From positions 1 to 64,000 of the forward strand of contig NZ_AQYH01000018.1 of NCBI RefSeq assembly GCF_000380505.1: a DNA stretch of 64,000 nt. The letters run 5' to 3'. The stretch is from Kaistia granuli DSM 23481. GTDB taxonomy: Bacteria; Pseudomonadota; Alphaproteobacteria; Rhizobiales; Kaistiaceae. The position numbers and the translations under genes were made by a program. A model generated the notes under the pieces. That model worked only from the letters and a program-made list of their open reading frames with translations, was not told the DNA's origin and searched no databases. Positions 28,725 through 39,460 of this stretch are shown here, in pieces; position 1 is the stretch's first letter; every line of letters begins with the position of its first letter.

Positions 28725-30257
28725 TTGAAGCACATCCTGGCGGAACTCGAGAAGCGGCGGGCCGAGGCCCGTCTCGGCGGTGGCGAGAAGCGGATCGCGG
28801 CGCAGCACGCGAAGGCGAAGCTGACGGCGCGGGAGCGCCTCGAGGTTCTGCTCGATGAGGGATCGTTCGAGGAATTCGACATGTATGTCGAACATCGGGG
28901 TACCGATTTCGGCATGCAGAAGACCAAGATCCCCGGTGACGGCGTCGTCACCGGCTGGGGCACGATCAACGGCCGCACCGTCTTCGTCTTCGCCAAGGAC
29001 TTCACCGTCTTCGGCGGCTCGCTGTCGGAAGCGCATGCCGGCAAGATCATGAAGATCCAGGACATGGCGCTGAAGAATCGTGCGCCGATCATCGGCCTGT
29101 TCGACGCCGGCGGCGCCCGCATCCAGGAGGGCGTGGCGGCGCTCGGCGGCTATGGCGAAGTGTTCCAGCGCAACGTGCTGGCGTCCGGTGTCATCCCGCA
29201 GATCTCCGTCATCATGGGGCCCTGCGCCGGCGGCGACGTCTATTCGCCGGCCATGACCGACTTCATCTTCATGGTCCGTGACTCGAGCTACATGTTCGTC
29301 ACCGGCCCGGATGTGGTGAAGACGGTGACCAACGAGACCGTGACGGCGGAAGAGCTCGGCGGCGCTTCGATCCACACCACGCGCTCGTCGATCGCCGACG
29401 GCGCTTACGACAATGATGTCGAGACGCTGCTCGAGATGCGTCGCCTGATCGACCTGCTGCCGCTCAACAATGGCGGCGAACTGCCGGAGATCGACAGCTA
29501 TGATGCGCCGGACCGTATCGAGATGTCGCTCGATACGCTGGTCCCGGACAATCCGAACAAGCCCTACGACATCAAGGAATTGATCCTCAAGACGGTCGAC
29601 GAGGGCGATTTCTTCGAGATCCAGGCCGCCTTCGCCAAAAACATCGTCATTGGCTTCGGCCGCATCGAGGGGCGTACCGTCGGCTTCGTCGCCAATCAGC
29701 CGATGGTGCTGGCCGGTGTGCTCGACAGCGACGCCTCGCGCAAGGCGGCGCGCTTCGTCCGCTTCTGCGACGCCTTTTCCATTCCGATCGTCACCTTCGT
29801 CGATGTGCCGGGTTTCCTGCCGGGCACGGCGCAGGAATATGGCGGGCTGATCAAGCACGGCGCCAAGCTGCTCTTCGCCTATGGCGAGGCGACGGTGCCG
29901 AAGATCACGGTGATCACCCGCAAGGCCTATGGCGGCGCCTACGACGTCATGGCGTCGAAGCACCTGCGCGGTGACCTCAACTATGCCTGGCCATCGGCGC
30001 AGATCGCCGTGATGGGCGCCAAGGGCGCCGTCGAGATCATCTTCCGCGCCGAGAACGGCGATGCGGACGGCCTTGCCGCCCGGACGAAGGAATATGAGGA
30101 CCGGTTCCTTTCCCCCTTCGTCGCGGCGGAGCGCGGATATATCGACGAAGTGATCATGCCGCACTCGACGCGCCGGCGGATCGCCCGTGGCCTCAGGCTC
30201 CTGCGCAACAAGGCGCTAACGAACCCGTGGAAGAAGCACGACAACATCCCGCTGTAA
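28725..30257 (+). CDS. pccB: Propionyl-CoA carboxylase beta subunit (carboxyltransferase)
   Basis: PccB (510 residues) transfers the carboxyl group from carboxybiotin to propionyl-CoA, giving methylmalonyl-CoA. Two crotonase-like halves are present: acyl-CoA pocket [19 protein letters not shown] near residues 124-142 with [13 protein letters not shown] near 164-176, and C-terminal [16 protein letters not shown] near 361-376 with [11 protein letters not shown]. The start is TTG at 28725 with AGGAGATAGCC upstream, nine bases after the ATP12 gene. Its partner pccA lies 1.9 kb away beyond the fol operon. Confidence 0.95.
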   Translation: MKHILAELEKRRAEARLGGGEKRIAAQHAKAKLTARERLEVLLDEGSFEEFDMYVEHRGTDFGMQKTKIPGDGVVTGWGTINGRTVFVFAKDFTVFGGSLSEAHAGKIMKIQDMALKNRAPIIGLFDAGGARIQEGVAALGGYGEVFQRNVLASGVIPQISVIMGPCAGGDVYSPAMTDFIFMVRDSSYMFVTGPDVVKTVTNETVTAEELGGASIHTTRSSIADGAYDNDVETLLEMRRLIDLLPLNNGGELPEIDSYDAPDRIEMSLDTLVPDNPNKPYDIKELILKTVDEGDFFEIQAAFAKNIVIGFGRIEGRTVGFVANQPMVLAGVLDSDASRKAARFVRFCDAFSIPIVTFVDVPGFLPGTAQEYGGLIKHGAKLLFAYGEATVPKITVITRKAYGGAYDVMASKHLRGDLNYAWPSAQIAVMGAKGAVEIIFRAENGDADGLAARTKEYEDRFLSPFVAAERGYIDEVIMPHSTRRRIARGLRLLRNKALTNPWKKHDNIPL

Positions 30258-30329
30258 GGGCAGGATGGGGTTAGTGCTTCAAGCCTGCGTCTCGGGGGGC
30301 ACGCCGCGATCGCTGGCCATCAGGGCGAG

Positions 30330-30812
30330 CTAGATTGGGCCGATCTTCGCGATGTCGGACACGTCGAGGCCGACGAGGTGGCTGGCGATCGCTTCACCGC
30401 CGACGGTTAGTTCCGGCGCGATTTCGGCGAGCGGCACGAGCACGAAGGCGCGTTCCGCCATGCGGGGATGCGGCACGATCAGGCCGTCCTCGTCGAGGCT
30501 GGTGTCGCCAAAGAGCAGCAAGTCGATGTCGAGCGTCCGCGGTCCCCACCGCACGGCGCGCTCGCGGCCATGGTCGCGCTCGATGGCGAGACCGAGGTCG
30601 AGCAATTGGCGCGGCGCGAGCGTGGTCTCGACGCCGATGCAGGCGTTGAGGTATGGGCCCTGCGGCACCGGTCCCCAGGGCGGCGTTTCATAGAGCGACG
30701 AAATGCGCGTCACGCGGACGCCGGACGATGCATCGAGCGCGGCGATCGCGGCGCGCAGCGTCGCGGCGCGATCTCCCAGATTGCTGCCGAGGCCGAGGTA
30801 AGCTTCAGTCAC
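30330..30812 (-). CDS. folK: 2-amino-4-hydroxy-6-hydroxymethyldihydropteridine pyrophosphokinase (HPPK)
   Basis: FolK (160 residues) pyrophosphorylates hydroxymethyldihydropterin for folate synthesis. The family pattern is YLGLGSNLGDR at residues 5-15, SSLYETPPWG near 38-47, PYLNACIGVET and the signature RWGPRTLDIDLLLFG near 88-102 with the metal-binding Asp pair. The start is GTG at 30812, overlapping the folB stop by eight bases. It is the last gene of the minus-strand folP-folB-folK operon. Confidence 0.96.
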   Translation of the reverse strand: MTEAYLGLGSNLGDRAATLRAAIAALDASSGVRVTRISSLYETPPWGPVPQGPYLNACIGVETTLAPRQLLDLGLAIERDHGRERAVRWGPRTLDIDLLLFGDTSLDEDGLIVPHPRMAERAFVLVPLAEIAPELTVGGEAIASHLVGLDVSDIAKIGPI

Positions 30813-31176
30813 GCACGCGCTCCCGCTCGATCTCGATGGCGATGACGCCCGTCGCGAGTTGCACTGGCGCTTCCGGTTTGGTGATGCGGATCGTCAGCCG
30901 GTCGATCGGCGGATAGGCCTCGAAGACGGCTTTCGCCATCGCTTCTGCCAGCGCCTCGATCAGCTTGTAGCGATGCGTCTTGCCGATCTCCTCCACCAGC
31001 ATGGCGATCTCGCCGTAGTGGACGGTCTTTTCCAGATCGTCAGTCCGACCGGCCTCGGAGAGATCGAGCTCCGCGATGAGGTCGACCCGAAAGCGCTGGC
31101 CGAGCACGGCCTCTTCTGGCAGCACGCCGTGAAAGCCGAAGAAGCGGAGATCGTTGATGAAGATGCGGTCGGTCAT
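30805..31176 (-). CDS. folB: Dihydroneopterin aldolase
   Basis: FolB (123 residues) cleaves dihydroneopterin to hydroxymethyldihydropterin. RIFINDLRFFGFHGVLPEE at residues 4-22 contains the conserved Tyr/Phe-H-G region with Glu. KTVHYGEIAMLVEEI near 50-64 and LIEALAEAMAKAVF near 72-85 complete the pattern; ITKPEAPV carries the catalytic lysine. The ATG overlaps the folP stop by three bases and the stop overlaps folK. Confidence 0.95.
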   Translation of the reverse strand: MTDRIFINDLRFFGFHGVLPEEAVLGQRFRVDLIAELDLSEAGRTDDLEKTVHYGEIAMLVEEIGKTHRYKLIEALAEAMAKAVFEAYPPIDRLTIRITKPEAPVQLATGVIAIEIERERVRD

Positions 31177-32012
31177 GGTCGTTCGCGGCTCGAGAGGATG
31201 GCATCGGTGACGGCGAGGGCGTCGCGATGGGCGGCGACGTCGTGGACGCGGAAGGTCGAGACGCCTTTCGCCGCCGCCAGGACATTGGTGGCGAGAGTGC
31301 CGGCGAGACGCTGCTTGGGCTCCCTGCCGGTGATCTCGCCGATGAAGCGTTTGCGCGAGACGCCGAGCAGCACGGGGAAACCGAGCGCGACGATCTCGTC
31401 GAGGCGATCGAGAATCAGGAGGTTCTCGGTCATGCCCTTGCCGAAGCCGATGCCCGGATCGAGGACGATGCGGTGATCGGGAATATTGGCCGCGCGCGCC
31501 AGCCCGATCGAGCGGTCGAAGAAGCGCTTCATGGCGTCGAGGATGGTCGGTGGCGAATAGGTCTCGCGCTCCCAATGGCTGACGACGACAGCGGCGCCAT
31601 GCGCCCCCGCGACGCGGGCGATTTCCGGCTCGCGCTGCAGCCCCCAGACGTCGTTGACGATATGGGCTCCGGCGGCAAGCGCCTGGTCGGCGACGGCGGC
31701 CTTGTAGGTATCGACAGAGATCAAGGCGCTGGTGCGCTGGGCGACCGCCCGGATCGCGGGAATGACGCGCGCGGCTTCGGTTGGGGCGTCAACTTCGGCG
31801 GCTCCCGGCCGGGTCGATTCGCCGCCGATGTCGATGATGTCTGCACCCTCGGCGAGGAGGAGTTCGGCATGGCCGGTCGCCGCCTCGCCCTCGGCATGGT
31901 CGCCGCCATCCGAGAAGCTGTCAGGCGTCACATTGAGGATGCCCATGATCAGGCTGCGGCCGCTGGTCCGGCGGTCGAGGTGATCAATGTCGATGGGAAC
32001 GGCTGGCGCCAT
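31173..32012 (-). CDS. folP: Dihydropteroate synthase
   Basis: FolP (279 residues) joins p-aminobenzoate to hydroxymethyldihydropterin pyrophosphate and is the sulfonamide target. Signature 1 LIMGILNVTPDSFSDGG is near residue 21, signature 2 GADIIDIGGESTRPGA near 56-71, and VDTYKAAVA, VLDPGIGFGKG and PVLLGVSRKRFIG follow in order. The ATG at 32012 is taken as start; a GTG one codon upstream is possible. It is first in the fol operon and divergent from pccA. Confidence 0.95.
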   Translation of the reverse strand: MAPAVPIDIDHLDRRTSGRSLIMGILNVTPDSFSDGGDHAEGEAATGHAELLLAEGADIIDIGGESTRPGAAEVDAPTEAARVIPAIRAVAQRTSALISVDTYKAAVADQALAAGAHIVNDVWGLQREPEIARVAGAHGAAVVVSHWERETYSPPTILDAMKRFFDRSIGLARAANIPDHRIVLDPGIGFGKGMTENLLILDRLDEIVALGFPVLLGVSRKRFIGEITGREPKQRLAGTLATNVLAAAKGVSTFRVHDVAAHRDALAVTDAILSSRERP

Positions 32013-32068
32013 CACGAACTCGCGGCTTTGTCTTTGTCGATTCCGGCGGCCCGCATGGCCGCGCCGCT

Positions 32069-32100
32069 GTTACAGCACCCAAACATGTTGGGCTGTCAAC
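32069..32100. promoter_or_regulatory. Imperfect dyad in the folP/pccA divergent region
   Basis: CCCAA at 32078-32082 and TTGGG at 32088-32092 flank ACATG. The dyad extends outward through ACAG at 32072-32075 with CTGT at 32093-32096 and GTT with AAC beyond. It may be an operator or an mRNA hairpin; no regulator is known. Confidence 0.4.
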
Positions 32101-32167
32101 GGATTGTCGGACGTTCCGCCGTGTCATGATTGCCGCTTCCGGACAGACGGCTTAGAAAGCATTTGTC

Positions 32168-32184
32168 CAGAAAGGCAATTTCTG
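32168..32184. promoter_or_regulatory. CAGAAA/TTTCTG inverted repeat before pccA
   Basis: CAGAAA at 32168-32173 and TTTCTG at 32179-32184 are separated by five bases and end 13 bases before the pccA ATG, next to its GAGGAG ribosome binding site. A bound protein, or an mRNA hairpin, here could influence pccA expression. Confidence 0.35.
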
Positions 32185-32197
32185 CCGAGGAGCCTCC

Positions 32198-34213
<2,016 letters not shown>

Positions 34214-34227
34214 TCTGAGGTGGCTGC

Positions 34228-35370
34228 TCAGTCGCCTTCGGCGGCCAGCAGGCTGTCGTTCTTGACGTTCATCTGATTGCCCCGCCACTCGAACCCGCTG
34301 CCGCTCACCGCCGCGATCCAGAGGACGGGCAGCGACAAATCGCGCAGCAGCCAGGCGAGCGGCGACCAACGCGAGCAATGCCAGCCGAGGCGCTTCGCCA
34401 TCCATGCCTCGGCGCCGTACCAGACGATGGCGAGCGCGGGCGGGACCCAACCGGGCACGGAATCGGTCACGGCCAGCAGCGTCGCGAGCCCGATCGGCAA
34501 CAGGCCACCCAGGAACAGTTCTATGCCGAACAGGGCCGGGAAGGTGACGCGCCGCAGCCGGGCCCAGCGCAACTGCCTGTGCCAGACCGCCTGCAGGGCG
34601 CGGGCGCCGAGCGGCTGCGTGAAGGGCTGCCGGACCAGACGGACGCGCTGGCTATTGGCCCGGATCGCCTTGGTGGCGGCCGCATCCTCGGCCGGATCGG
34701 CGGCGAGCGCCGCGATGCCGCCATGCCGGTCGAGGTTCTCCCGCCGCCAGAGCATCGATTTTCCCTGCGCGAAGCCCTGGCCGACGGCATCGGCCGCCAG
34801 CTGCCAGCGTGCCTGGTAGGTGTTCAGATAGGCGCATTCGAATTCGGCGCCGAGATTGTCCGGCTCGCTGCCAAGCGGCGGCGAGCAGACCAGTCCGCTC
34901 TCGCCATCCCAGCGTTCGAGCATGCGGTCGAGATAGTCCGGCGGCATCAGCACATTGCTGTCGGCCATGACGATCCATTCGTGCCGCGCCGCGATCCAGC
35001 CCTTGGCGAGATTGTTGAGCTTCGGATTGATGCTGATCCGGTCGTCGCCGACGAGCAGCCGGGCCGGTACCGAGGGATGCGCCGCTATCAGGCGGCGGAT
35101 GACCGGGAGGACCGGATCCGAGCGGCTGGCCGCGCAGAAGACGAGTTCATAGTTCGGGTAATCGAGGGTGAAGCCGGAGCGGAGCGTTCGCTCGATGGCG
35201 TGCTCGATGCCGCAGACGGGCCGAAGGATGGTGATCCGCGGCCGTCCGTGCGGCCTGGCATCGCCGGCTTGCCCCCGGCCTCCGCGCAGCGTCACCAGGG
35301 CGATGCTGGCGAGATGGACGAGTAGCGCGACGAGGCAGAAGATCTGGGCGAGCAGGATACCGCTGCTCAT
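34228..35370 (-). CDS. Ceramide glucosyltransferase-like glycosyltransferase (GT21)
   Basis: A 380-residue membrane glycosyltransferase. An N-terminal helix (LLAQIFCLVALLVHLASIALV) precedes the GT-A domain. PRITILRPVCGIE opens the domain, MADSNVLMPPDYLDRML carries the DxN-type motif, and the processivity-like motif RQLRW lies near residue 270. Hydrophobic helices close the protein. Members make glucosyl- or galacturonosylceramide; the HpnI hopanoid enzyme is a relative but no hpn gene is near. The ATG at 35370 matches the predicted first membrane helix; a longer frame upstream is unlikely. Confidence 0.82.
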   Translation of the reverse strand: MSSGILLAQIFCLVALLVHLASIALVTLRGGRGQAGDARPHGRPRITILRPVCGIEHAIERTLRSGFTLDYPNYELVFCAASRSDPVLPVIRRLIAAHPSVPARLLVGDDRISINPKLNNLAKGWIAARHEWIVMADSNVLMPPDYLDRMLERWDGESGLVCSPPLGSEPDNLGAEFECAYLNTYQARWQLAADAVGQGFAQGKSMLWRRENLDRHGGIAALAADPAEDAAATKAIRANSQRVRLVRQPFTQPLGARALQAVWHRQLRWARLRRVTFPALFGIELFLGGLLPIGLATLLAVTDSVPGWVPPALAIVWYGAEAWMAKRLGWHCSRWSPLAWLLRDLSLPVLWIAAVSGSGFEWRGNQMNVKNDSLLAAEGD

Positions 35371-35590
35371 GGCGAAACCGGATAGCTCGGGCGGGCTGTG
35401 GAGGCTGGCAAGGCGATATCGGCTCCCTCTTGCGACGGAGGGCACTGCGATTCGTGCCGCGCCGTTGCGACCCTCCTCGCGCAGCTGCATGACGTTCTGA
35501 TGAAGGTGGGCCTTGGCGCTTGACGCTCCGGCCCGAAGCGCGCAAGTCGGGCCTCGTCGATCCCGAACCCATCACGGACTGCACTGATCC

Positions 35591-36262
35591 ATGACTGTTG
35601 CCAAACTGACGGCGCTCGTCGATCTCGACGGGACACTCACCGACCCCTATCTGGGCATCAGCGCCTCGATCCTCCATGCGCTGGAGCAACTCGGTCAGCC
35701 TGCGCTGGACGAGCCGGCGTTGCGCGCCGCCATCGGTCCGCCGCTTGAAGGCACATTCGCGGCCCTGCTCGATGGCGACACGGTCCTGGCGAAGCAGGCG
35801 CTTGGCCATTACCGCGAGCGCTTCGGCAGCGTCGGGCTGTTCGAGAATGTCCTTTTTGAAGGCATTCCCGAAGCCCTCGGCAGCCTTCAGGCGGCTGGGG
35901 TCCAGATGTTCCTCGCCAGTTCCAAGCCGCGCGTCTTCTGCGAGCGCATCCTCGACCATTTCGAGCTGACGCCGTTCTTCACGACAGTGCACGGCTCCGA
36001 GTTGGATGGTCGCCTGGCCGAGAAGAACGATCTCGTCGCCCATATCCTTGAGGTCGAGGCGATCGACCCGGATCGGTGCGTGATGATTGGCGATCGTCGC
36101 TACGACATCGAGGGCGCACGAGCAAACCGCATCAAGGTCGCGGCGGTCGGCTGGGGCTATGGTACGGTGGAGGAGTTCGAGACGTTTCCACCCGACGCGA
36201 TTGTGCCGCATGTCGCCGAACTCGCGCCGACGGTGCTGAGGCTGCTGCGCGGAGAGGTTTGA
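35591..36262 (+). CDS. HAD superfamily phosphatase (phosphoglycolate phosphatase-like)
   Basis: A 223-residue HAD hydrolase. Motif I LVDLDGTLTDP at residues 9-19 has the nucleophile Asp11. A helical cap follows. Motif II is FLASSKPR near 107-114, and motifs III/IV are a lysine near 144 and VMIGDRRYDIEGARANRI near 159-176. The substrate is not predicted; a separate gph lies at 61.6 kb. The stop overlaps the ATG of the acylphosphatase gene (TGATG), so the two are translationally coupled. Confidence 0.88.
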   Translation: MTVAKLTALVDLDGTLTDPYLGISASILHALEQLGQPALDEPALRAAIGPPLEGTFAALLDGDTVLAKQALGHYRERFGSVGLFENVLFEGIPEALGSLQAAGVQMFLASSKPRVFCERILDHFELTPFFTTVHGSELDGRLAEKNDLVAHILEVEAIDPDRCVMIGDRRYDIEGARANRIKVAAVGWGYGTVEEFETFPPDAIVPHVAELAPTVLRLLRGEV

Positions 36263-36543
36263 TGGGTGTCCGCACCGTCCATGCGAGGATTTCTGGCCGC
36301 GTTCAGGGCGTCGGATACCGGGCCTGGGCGGCGGATGAGGCGGTGGCGCGGGGCTTGTCCGGCTGGGTCCGCAACCGCCGTGACGGTGCCGTGGAGGCGG
36401 TGTTCTCCGGCGAGGCGACGGTTGTCGACGCGATGCTCGCGGCCTGCTCGGCAGGGCCGCGGCTGGCGCGGGTAGACGCGGTCGATATCGAGGAGCGTAG
36501 CGAGGCCGAGACGGGCCCGTTCCAGGTTTTGCCCACGGCCTGA
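36262..36543 (+). CDS. acyP: Acylphosphatase
   Basis: A 93-residue enzyme hydrolysing acyl phosphates such as carbamoyl or acetyl phosphate. The signature GRVQGVGYRAWA at residues 12-23 contains the phosphate-binding Arg20, and GWVRNRRDGAVEAVFSG at 34-50 contains the catalytic Asn38. The length is normal. The gene overlaps the upstream HAD gene by one base. Confidence 0.95.
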   Translation: MGVRTVHARISGRVQGVGYRAWAADEAVARGLSGWVRNRRDGAVEAVFSGEATVVDAMLAACSAGPRLARVDAVDIEERSEAETGPFQVLPTA

Positions 36544-36576
36544 AATTGAGCTAGCGCCGCCGGCCTTCTCGCCGCA

Positions 36577-37290
36577 TCAGGGGGAGGGCGGCGGCAGACT
36601 GGTCGTCCCGAACAATGTCTCGAATTCCCGGCGCATCACCGCGTCGACTTCGGGCATGGTGAAGATATGGCCGAGATCGGCCAGGCTGGTGACGCCGTGG
36701 CCATGCACGCCGCAGGGCACGATGCCGTCGAAATGCTCGAGCGTCGGCTCGACATTGATCGAGATGCCATGGAACGTCACCCAGCGACGGACGCGAATGC
36801 CGATCGCCGCGATCTTGTCTTCGGAACCCACGCCTTTGTCGGGGCGGCGCACCCAGACGCCAACGCGATCATCGCGCCGTTCGCCGCGGACGTTGAAGCC
36901 ATCCAGCGTCTGGATGATCCATTGTTCCAGTGTCGCCACGAACAGGCGAAGGTCCTGCCGCCGCCGGTTCAGGTCAAGCATGACATAGGCCACGCGCTGG
37001 CCGGGGCCATGATAGGTGTACTGGCCGCCGCGCCCGGTCTGGAACACGGGAAAGCGGTCCGGCGCGATCAGGTCTTCTTCCTGGGCGCTGGTGCCGGCCG
37101 TGTAGAGCGGCGGGTGCTCGACGAGCCAGATCCGTTCGGCGGCCGTTCCGGCAGCGATGGCCGCGACCCGGGCCTCCATTTCAGCGACCGCGTCCGGATA
37201 GGCGACGGGCGCCTCTTCGATCACCCACTCGACGGGCGGGCTGCCATCTTTCGGCAGGAGGGAGGCATGGAGGTCATCGCGGAGGGTCAT
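36577..37290 (-). CDS. lipB: Octanoyltransferase LipB
   Basis: LipB (237 residues) transfers octanoate from acyl carrier protein to lipoyl domains, the first step of protein lipoylation. The family signature is [21 protein letters not shown] (shortened here) near residues 84-105, followed by [17 protein letters not shown] with the catalytic lysine and [16 protein letters not shown] with the catalytic cysteine. The ATG is at 37290. It is convergent with acyP and divergent from tRNA-Leu. Confidence 0.95.
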   Translation of the reverse strand: MTLRDDLHASLLPKDGSPPVEWVIEEAPVAYPDAVAEMEARVAAIAAGTAAERIWLVEHPPLYTAGTSAQEEDLIAPDRFPVFQTGRGGQYTYHGPGQRVAYVMLDLNRRRQDLRLFVATLEQWIIQTLDGFNVRGERRDDRVGVWVRRPDKGVGSEDKIAAIGIRVRRWVTFHGISINVEPTLEHFDGIVPCGVHGHGVTSLADLGHIFTMPEVDAVMRREFETLFGTTSLPPPSP

Positions 37291-37448
37291 GGCGTCGCTC
37301 TGGACCGGCAGCGGCCGGTCATTCTGTGGTGTCGGTTCTCATGTCGGTCGATCTGGTCATAGCGCAAGGGCCGCCATTCTTCACCTGTCGGCGCGGGCTT
37401 GGCTTTCGCTGCTGCCTGTGGATGAATTCAAACAGTGTTCGAAGCCGC

Positions 37449-37476
37449 TTGTTTCGTCGAAGGTCATTTGCTACAT
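37449..37476 (+). promoter_or_regulatory. Possible promoter of tRNA-Leu(GAG)
   Basis: TTGTTT at 37449-37454 and CTACAT at 37471-37476 are 16 bases apart; the -10 resembles the alphaproteobacterial CTATAT form. The tRNA begins 35 bases after the -10 element. Confidence 0.35.
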
Positions 37477-37511
37477 CCCACCTCGCGCCGGTTCACACCG
37501 GCTTGGGTTTC

Positions 37512-37596
37512 GCGGTCGTGGCGGAATTGGTAGACGCGCAGCGTTGAGGTCGCTGTGCCGAAAGGCGTGGAAGTTCGAGTCTTCTCGACCGCACCA
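37512..37596 (+). tRNA. tRNA-Leu (anticodon GAG)
   Basis: The acceptor stem GCGGTCG (37512-37518) pairs with CGACCGC (37586-37592), followed by discriminator A and an encoded CCA (37594-37596). The anticodon stem CAGCG/CGCTG encloses the loop TTGAGGT, giving anticodon GAG for CUC/CUU. A class II long variable arm (TGCCGAAAGGCGT) and the T-loop GTTCGAGTC are present. A strong terminator follows at 37622. Confidence 0.97.
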
Positions 37597-37621
37597 AACC
37601 CAAATGCAAAAATCCTCGCAA

Positions 37622-37652
37622 AACGGCGGCCCTCGGGCCGCTGTTTTTGTTT
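37622..37652 (+). terminator. Intrinsic terminator after tRNA-Leu
   Basis: Bases 37622-37631 pair with 37636-37645 (one G-T pair) around a CTCG loop, followed directly by TTTTTGTTT. It ends the tRNA transcript, so mgtE needs its own promoter. Confidence 0.9.
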
Positions 37653-37848
37653 CTGGGTCAGGCTGGAACGGAAATGGACCGGTCCTGGTTCACTATGGAC
37701 TTCGGTTCGCTCACGCGGAGCGGACCAAATCGCAACACTGGCGAGAATGCCGCGGGCGCCACCGTTTTTCCTTTGCCCGAACAAACTTGAGCGCTAAAGC
37801 TCGCGCAAAACCCTCCCTGAAATCTCCTGCACGCGTTCTTGAGGGGCC

Positions 37849-39264
37849 ATGTCGGACGAGATGACCATCGAACGCGACGATCGCCCGGCGGATGGCATTC
37901 CGCCGCTGCGCGACGAGAACGATAACGTTTCCTCTGTTTTCCTCGATGCACTGAGCGCGTCGATCGAAAACGGCGATGCGGAACGCGCGCGGGCGCTGAC
38001 CGAGGATCTGCACGAGTCGGATGTCGGTGCCATCCTCGAGGCGCTCGAACCCGACCAGCGTCCGGCCCTGATTCAGCTTCTCGGCGGTTCCTTCGACTTC
38101 ACGGCGCTGACCGAGCTCGACGAGGCGGTACGCGTCGAGATTCTGGAGGAACTGCCGTCCGAGACGGTCGCCGAGGGTATGCGCGACCTGGATTCGGACG
38201 ACGCCGTCTACATTCTGGAAGATCTCGACAAGGCCGATCAGGACGAGATTCTCGCCCAGATTCCGTCGGTCGAACGGCTGGCGCTGAAGCGCGGCCTTGA
38301 TTATCCGGAAGACAGCGCCGGCCGGCGCATGCAGACCGAGTTCATCGCCGTGCCGCCGTTCTGGACGGTCGGACAGACGATCGACTACATGCGCGAGGCG
38401 CAGGACCTGCCGGAGGAATTCCACGAGGTCTTCGTCATCGACCCGGGCTATCACCTGCTCGGCACGGTGTCGCTCAACCGGCTTCTGCGCACCAAGCGCC
38501 CGGTGAAGATCGCCGAACTCGTCAGTGAGGCGCGCCATCTGGTGCGCGCCACCGCCGACCAGGAAGAAGCGGCGCGGATGTTCCAGCGCTACAACCTGAT
38601 CTCGGCCGCCGTCGTCGATGAGTCGGACCGTCTGGTTGGCCTCCTGACCATCGACGACATCGTCGACGTCATCCAGGAGGAGGCGGACGAGGACATCAAG
38701 CGCCTCGGCGGCGTCGGCGACGAAGAGGTTTCCGACAAGGTGTGGTCGATCGCCAGGAGCCGGTTTCCCTGGCTCTTCATCAACCTCGTCACCGCCGTGC
38801 TTGCGTCGTTCGTCATCGGCCTCTTCGAGGACCAGCTGCAGAAGATGGTGGCGCTCGCCGTGCTGATGCCGATCGTCGCCAGCCAGGGCGGCAATGCTGG
38901 TACGCAGACCATGACGGTGGCTGTCCGCGCCATCGCTATGCGCGAACTCGGCCCCCACAACGTTCTGCGCGTCATCGGCCGTGAACTCGTGGTCGGTATC
39001 TTCAACGGCTTCCTGTTCGCCGCGATCGTCGGCACCATGGCCGTCTACCGCTTCGGCATTCTCGATCTCGGCTTCGTCATCGCCGCGGCGATGGTGATCA
39101 ACCTGATCGCCGCGGCGCTCGGCGGCATCCTGATCCCGCTGACGCTCAACCGGCTGAAGATCGATCCGGCCATCGCGTCGAGTTCCTTCGTGACGACGAT
39201 CACCGACGTGGTGGGCTTCTTCTCATTCCTCGGCTTCGCCGCCCTCTGGTTCGGGCTGAACTAG
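37849..39264 (+). CDS. mgtE: Magnesium transporter MgtE
   Basis: MgtE (471 residues) is a Mg2+-gated inner-membrane channel. The N-domain (about 30-145) is a helical superhelix (LDSDDAVYILEDL). Two CBS domains span about 150-275. A connecting helix leads to five membrane helices with the selectivity region MPIVASQGGNAGTQTMTVAVRAI near 344-366. The ATG at 37849 follows TTGAGGGGCC. The 196-base region between the tRNA terminator and the start contains an 8-base-pair hairpin at 37704-37726 that may be part of a structured leader. Confidence 0.95.
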   Translation: MSDEMTIERDDRPADGIPPLRDENDNVSSVFLDALSASIENGDAERARALTEDLHESDVGAILEALEPDQRPALIQLLGGSFDFTALTELDEAVRVEILEELPSETVAEGMRDLDSDDAVYILEDLDKADQDEILAQIPSVERLALKRGLDYPEDSAGRRMQTEFIAVPPFWTVGQTIDYMREAQDLPEEFHEVFVIDPGYHLLGTVSLNRLLRTKRPVKIAELVSEARHLVRATADQEEAARMFQRYNLISAAVVDESDRLVGLLTIDDIVDVIQEEADEDIKRLGGVGDEEVSDKVWSIARSRFPWLFINLVTAVLASFVIGLFEDQLQKMVALAVLMPIVASQGGNAGTQTMTVAVRAIAMRELGPHNVLRVIGRELVVGIFNGFLFAAIVGTMAVYRFGILDLGFVIAAAMVINLIAAALGGILIPLTLNRLKIDPAIASSSFVTTITDVVGFFSFLGFAALWFGLN

Positions 39265-39460
39265 TTTCGGCGTCGGGTGGCCGCGGCGTTAGCGGTTCGC
39301 AAGGCCGTGTCACGCGGACGTGACGGGGCTTTCGCGCGTGTCGCGCCATGTTTCCCAATTGGACAAAATGTGACCGCTCTCTGTCGGCGAATGATCGACT
39401 TTGAGCGAGAATTCGTTAGACCGATGCCAGCGAAGCGCACTGCTTCGCCGATAGGTCGGA

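Noticed and set aside
28053-30164. A 703-codon open frame on the minus strand
   Set aside because: Antisense to the ATP12 and pccB genes. Asp/His/Arg-rich shadow translation without motifs.
35371-35490. Longer N-terminus for the ceramide-type glycosyltransferase
   Set aside because: The extra 40 residues are Arg-rich and precede the natural first membrane helix.
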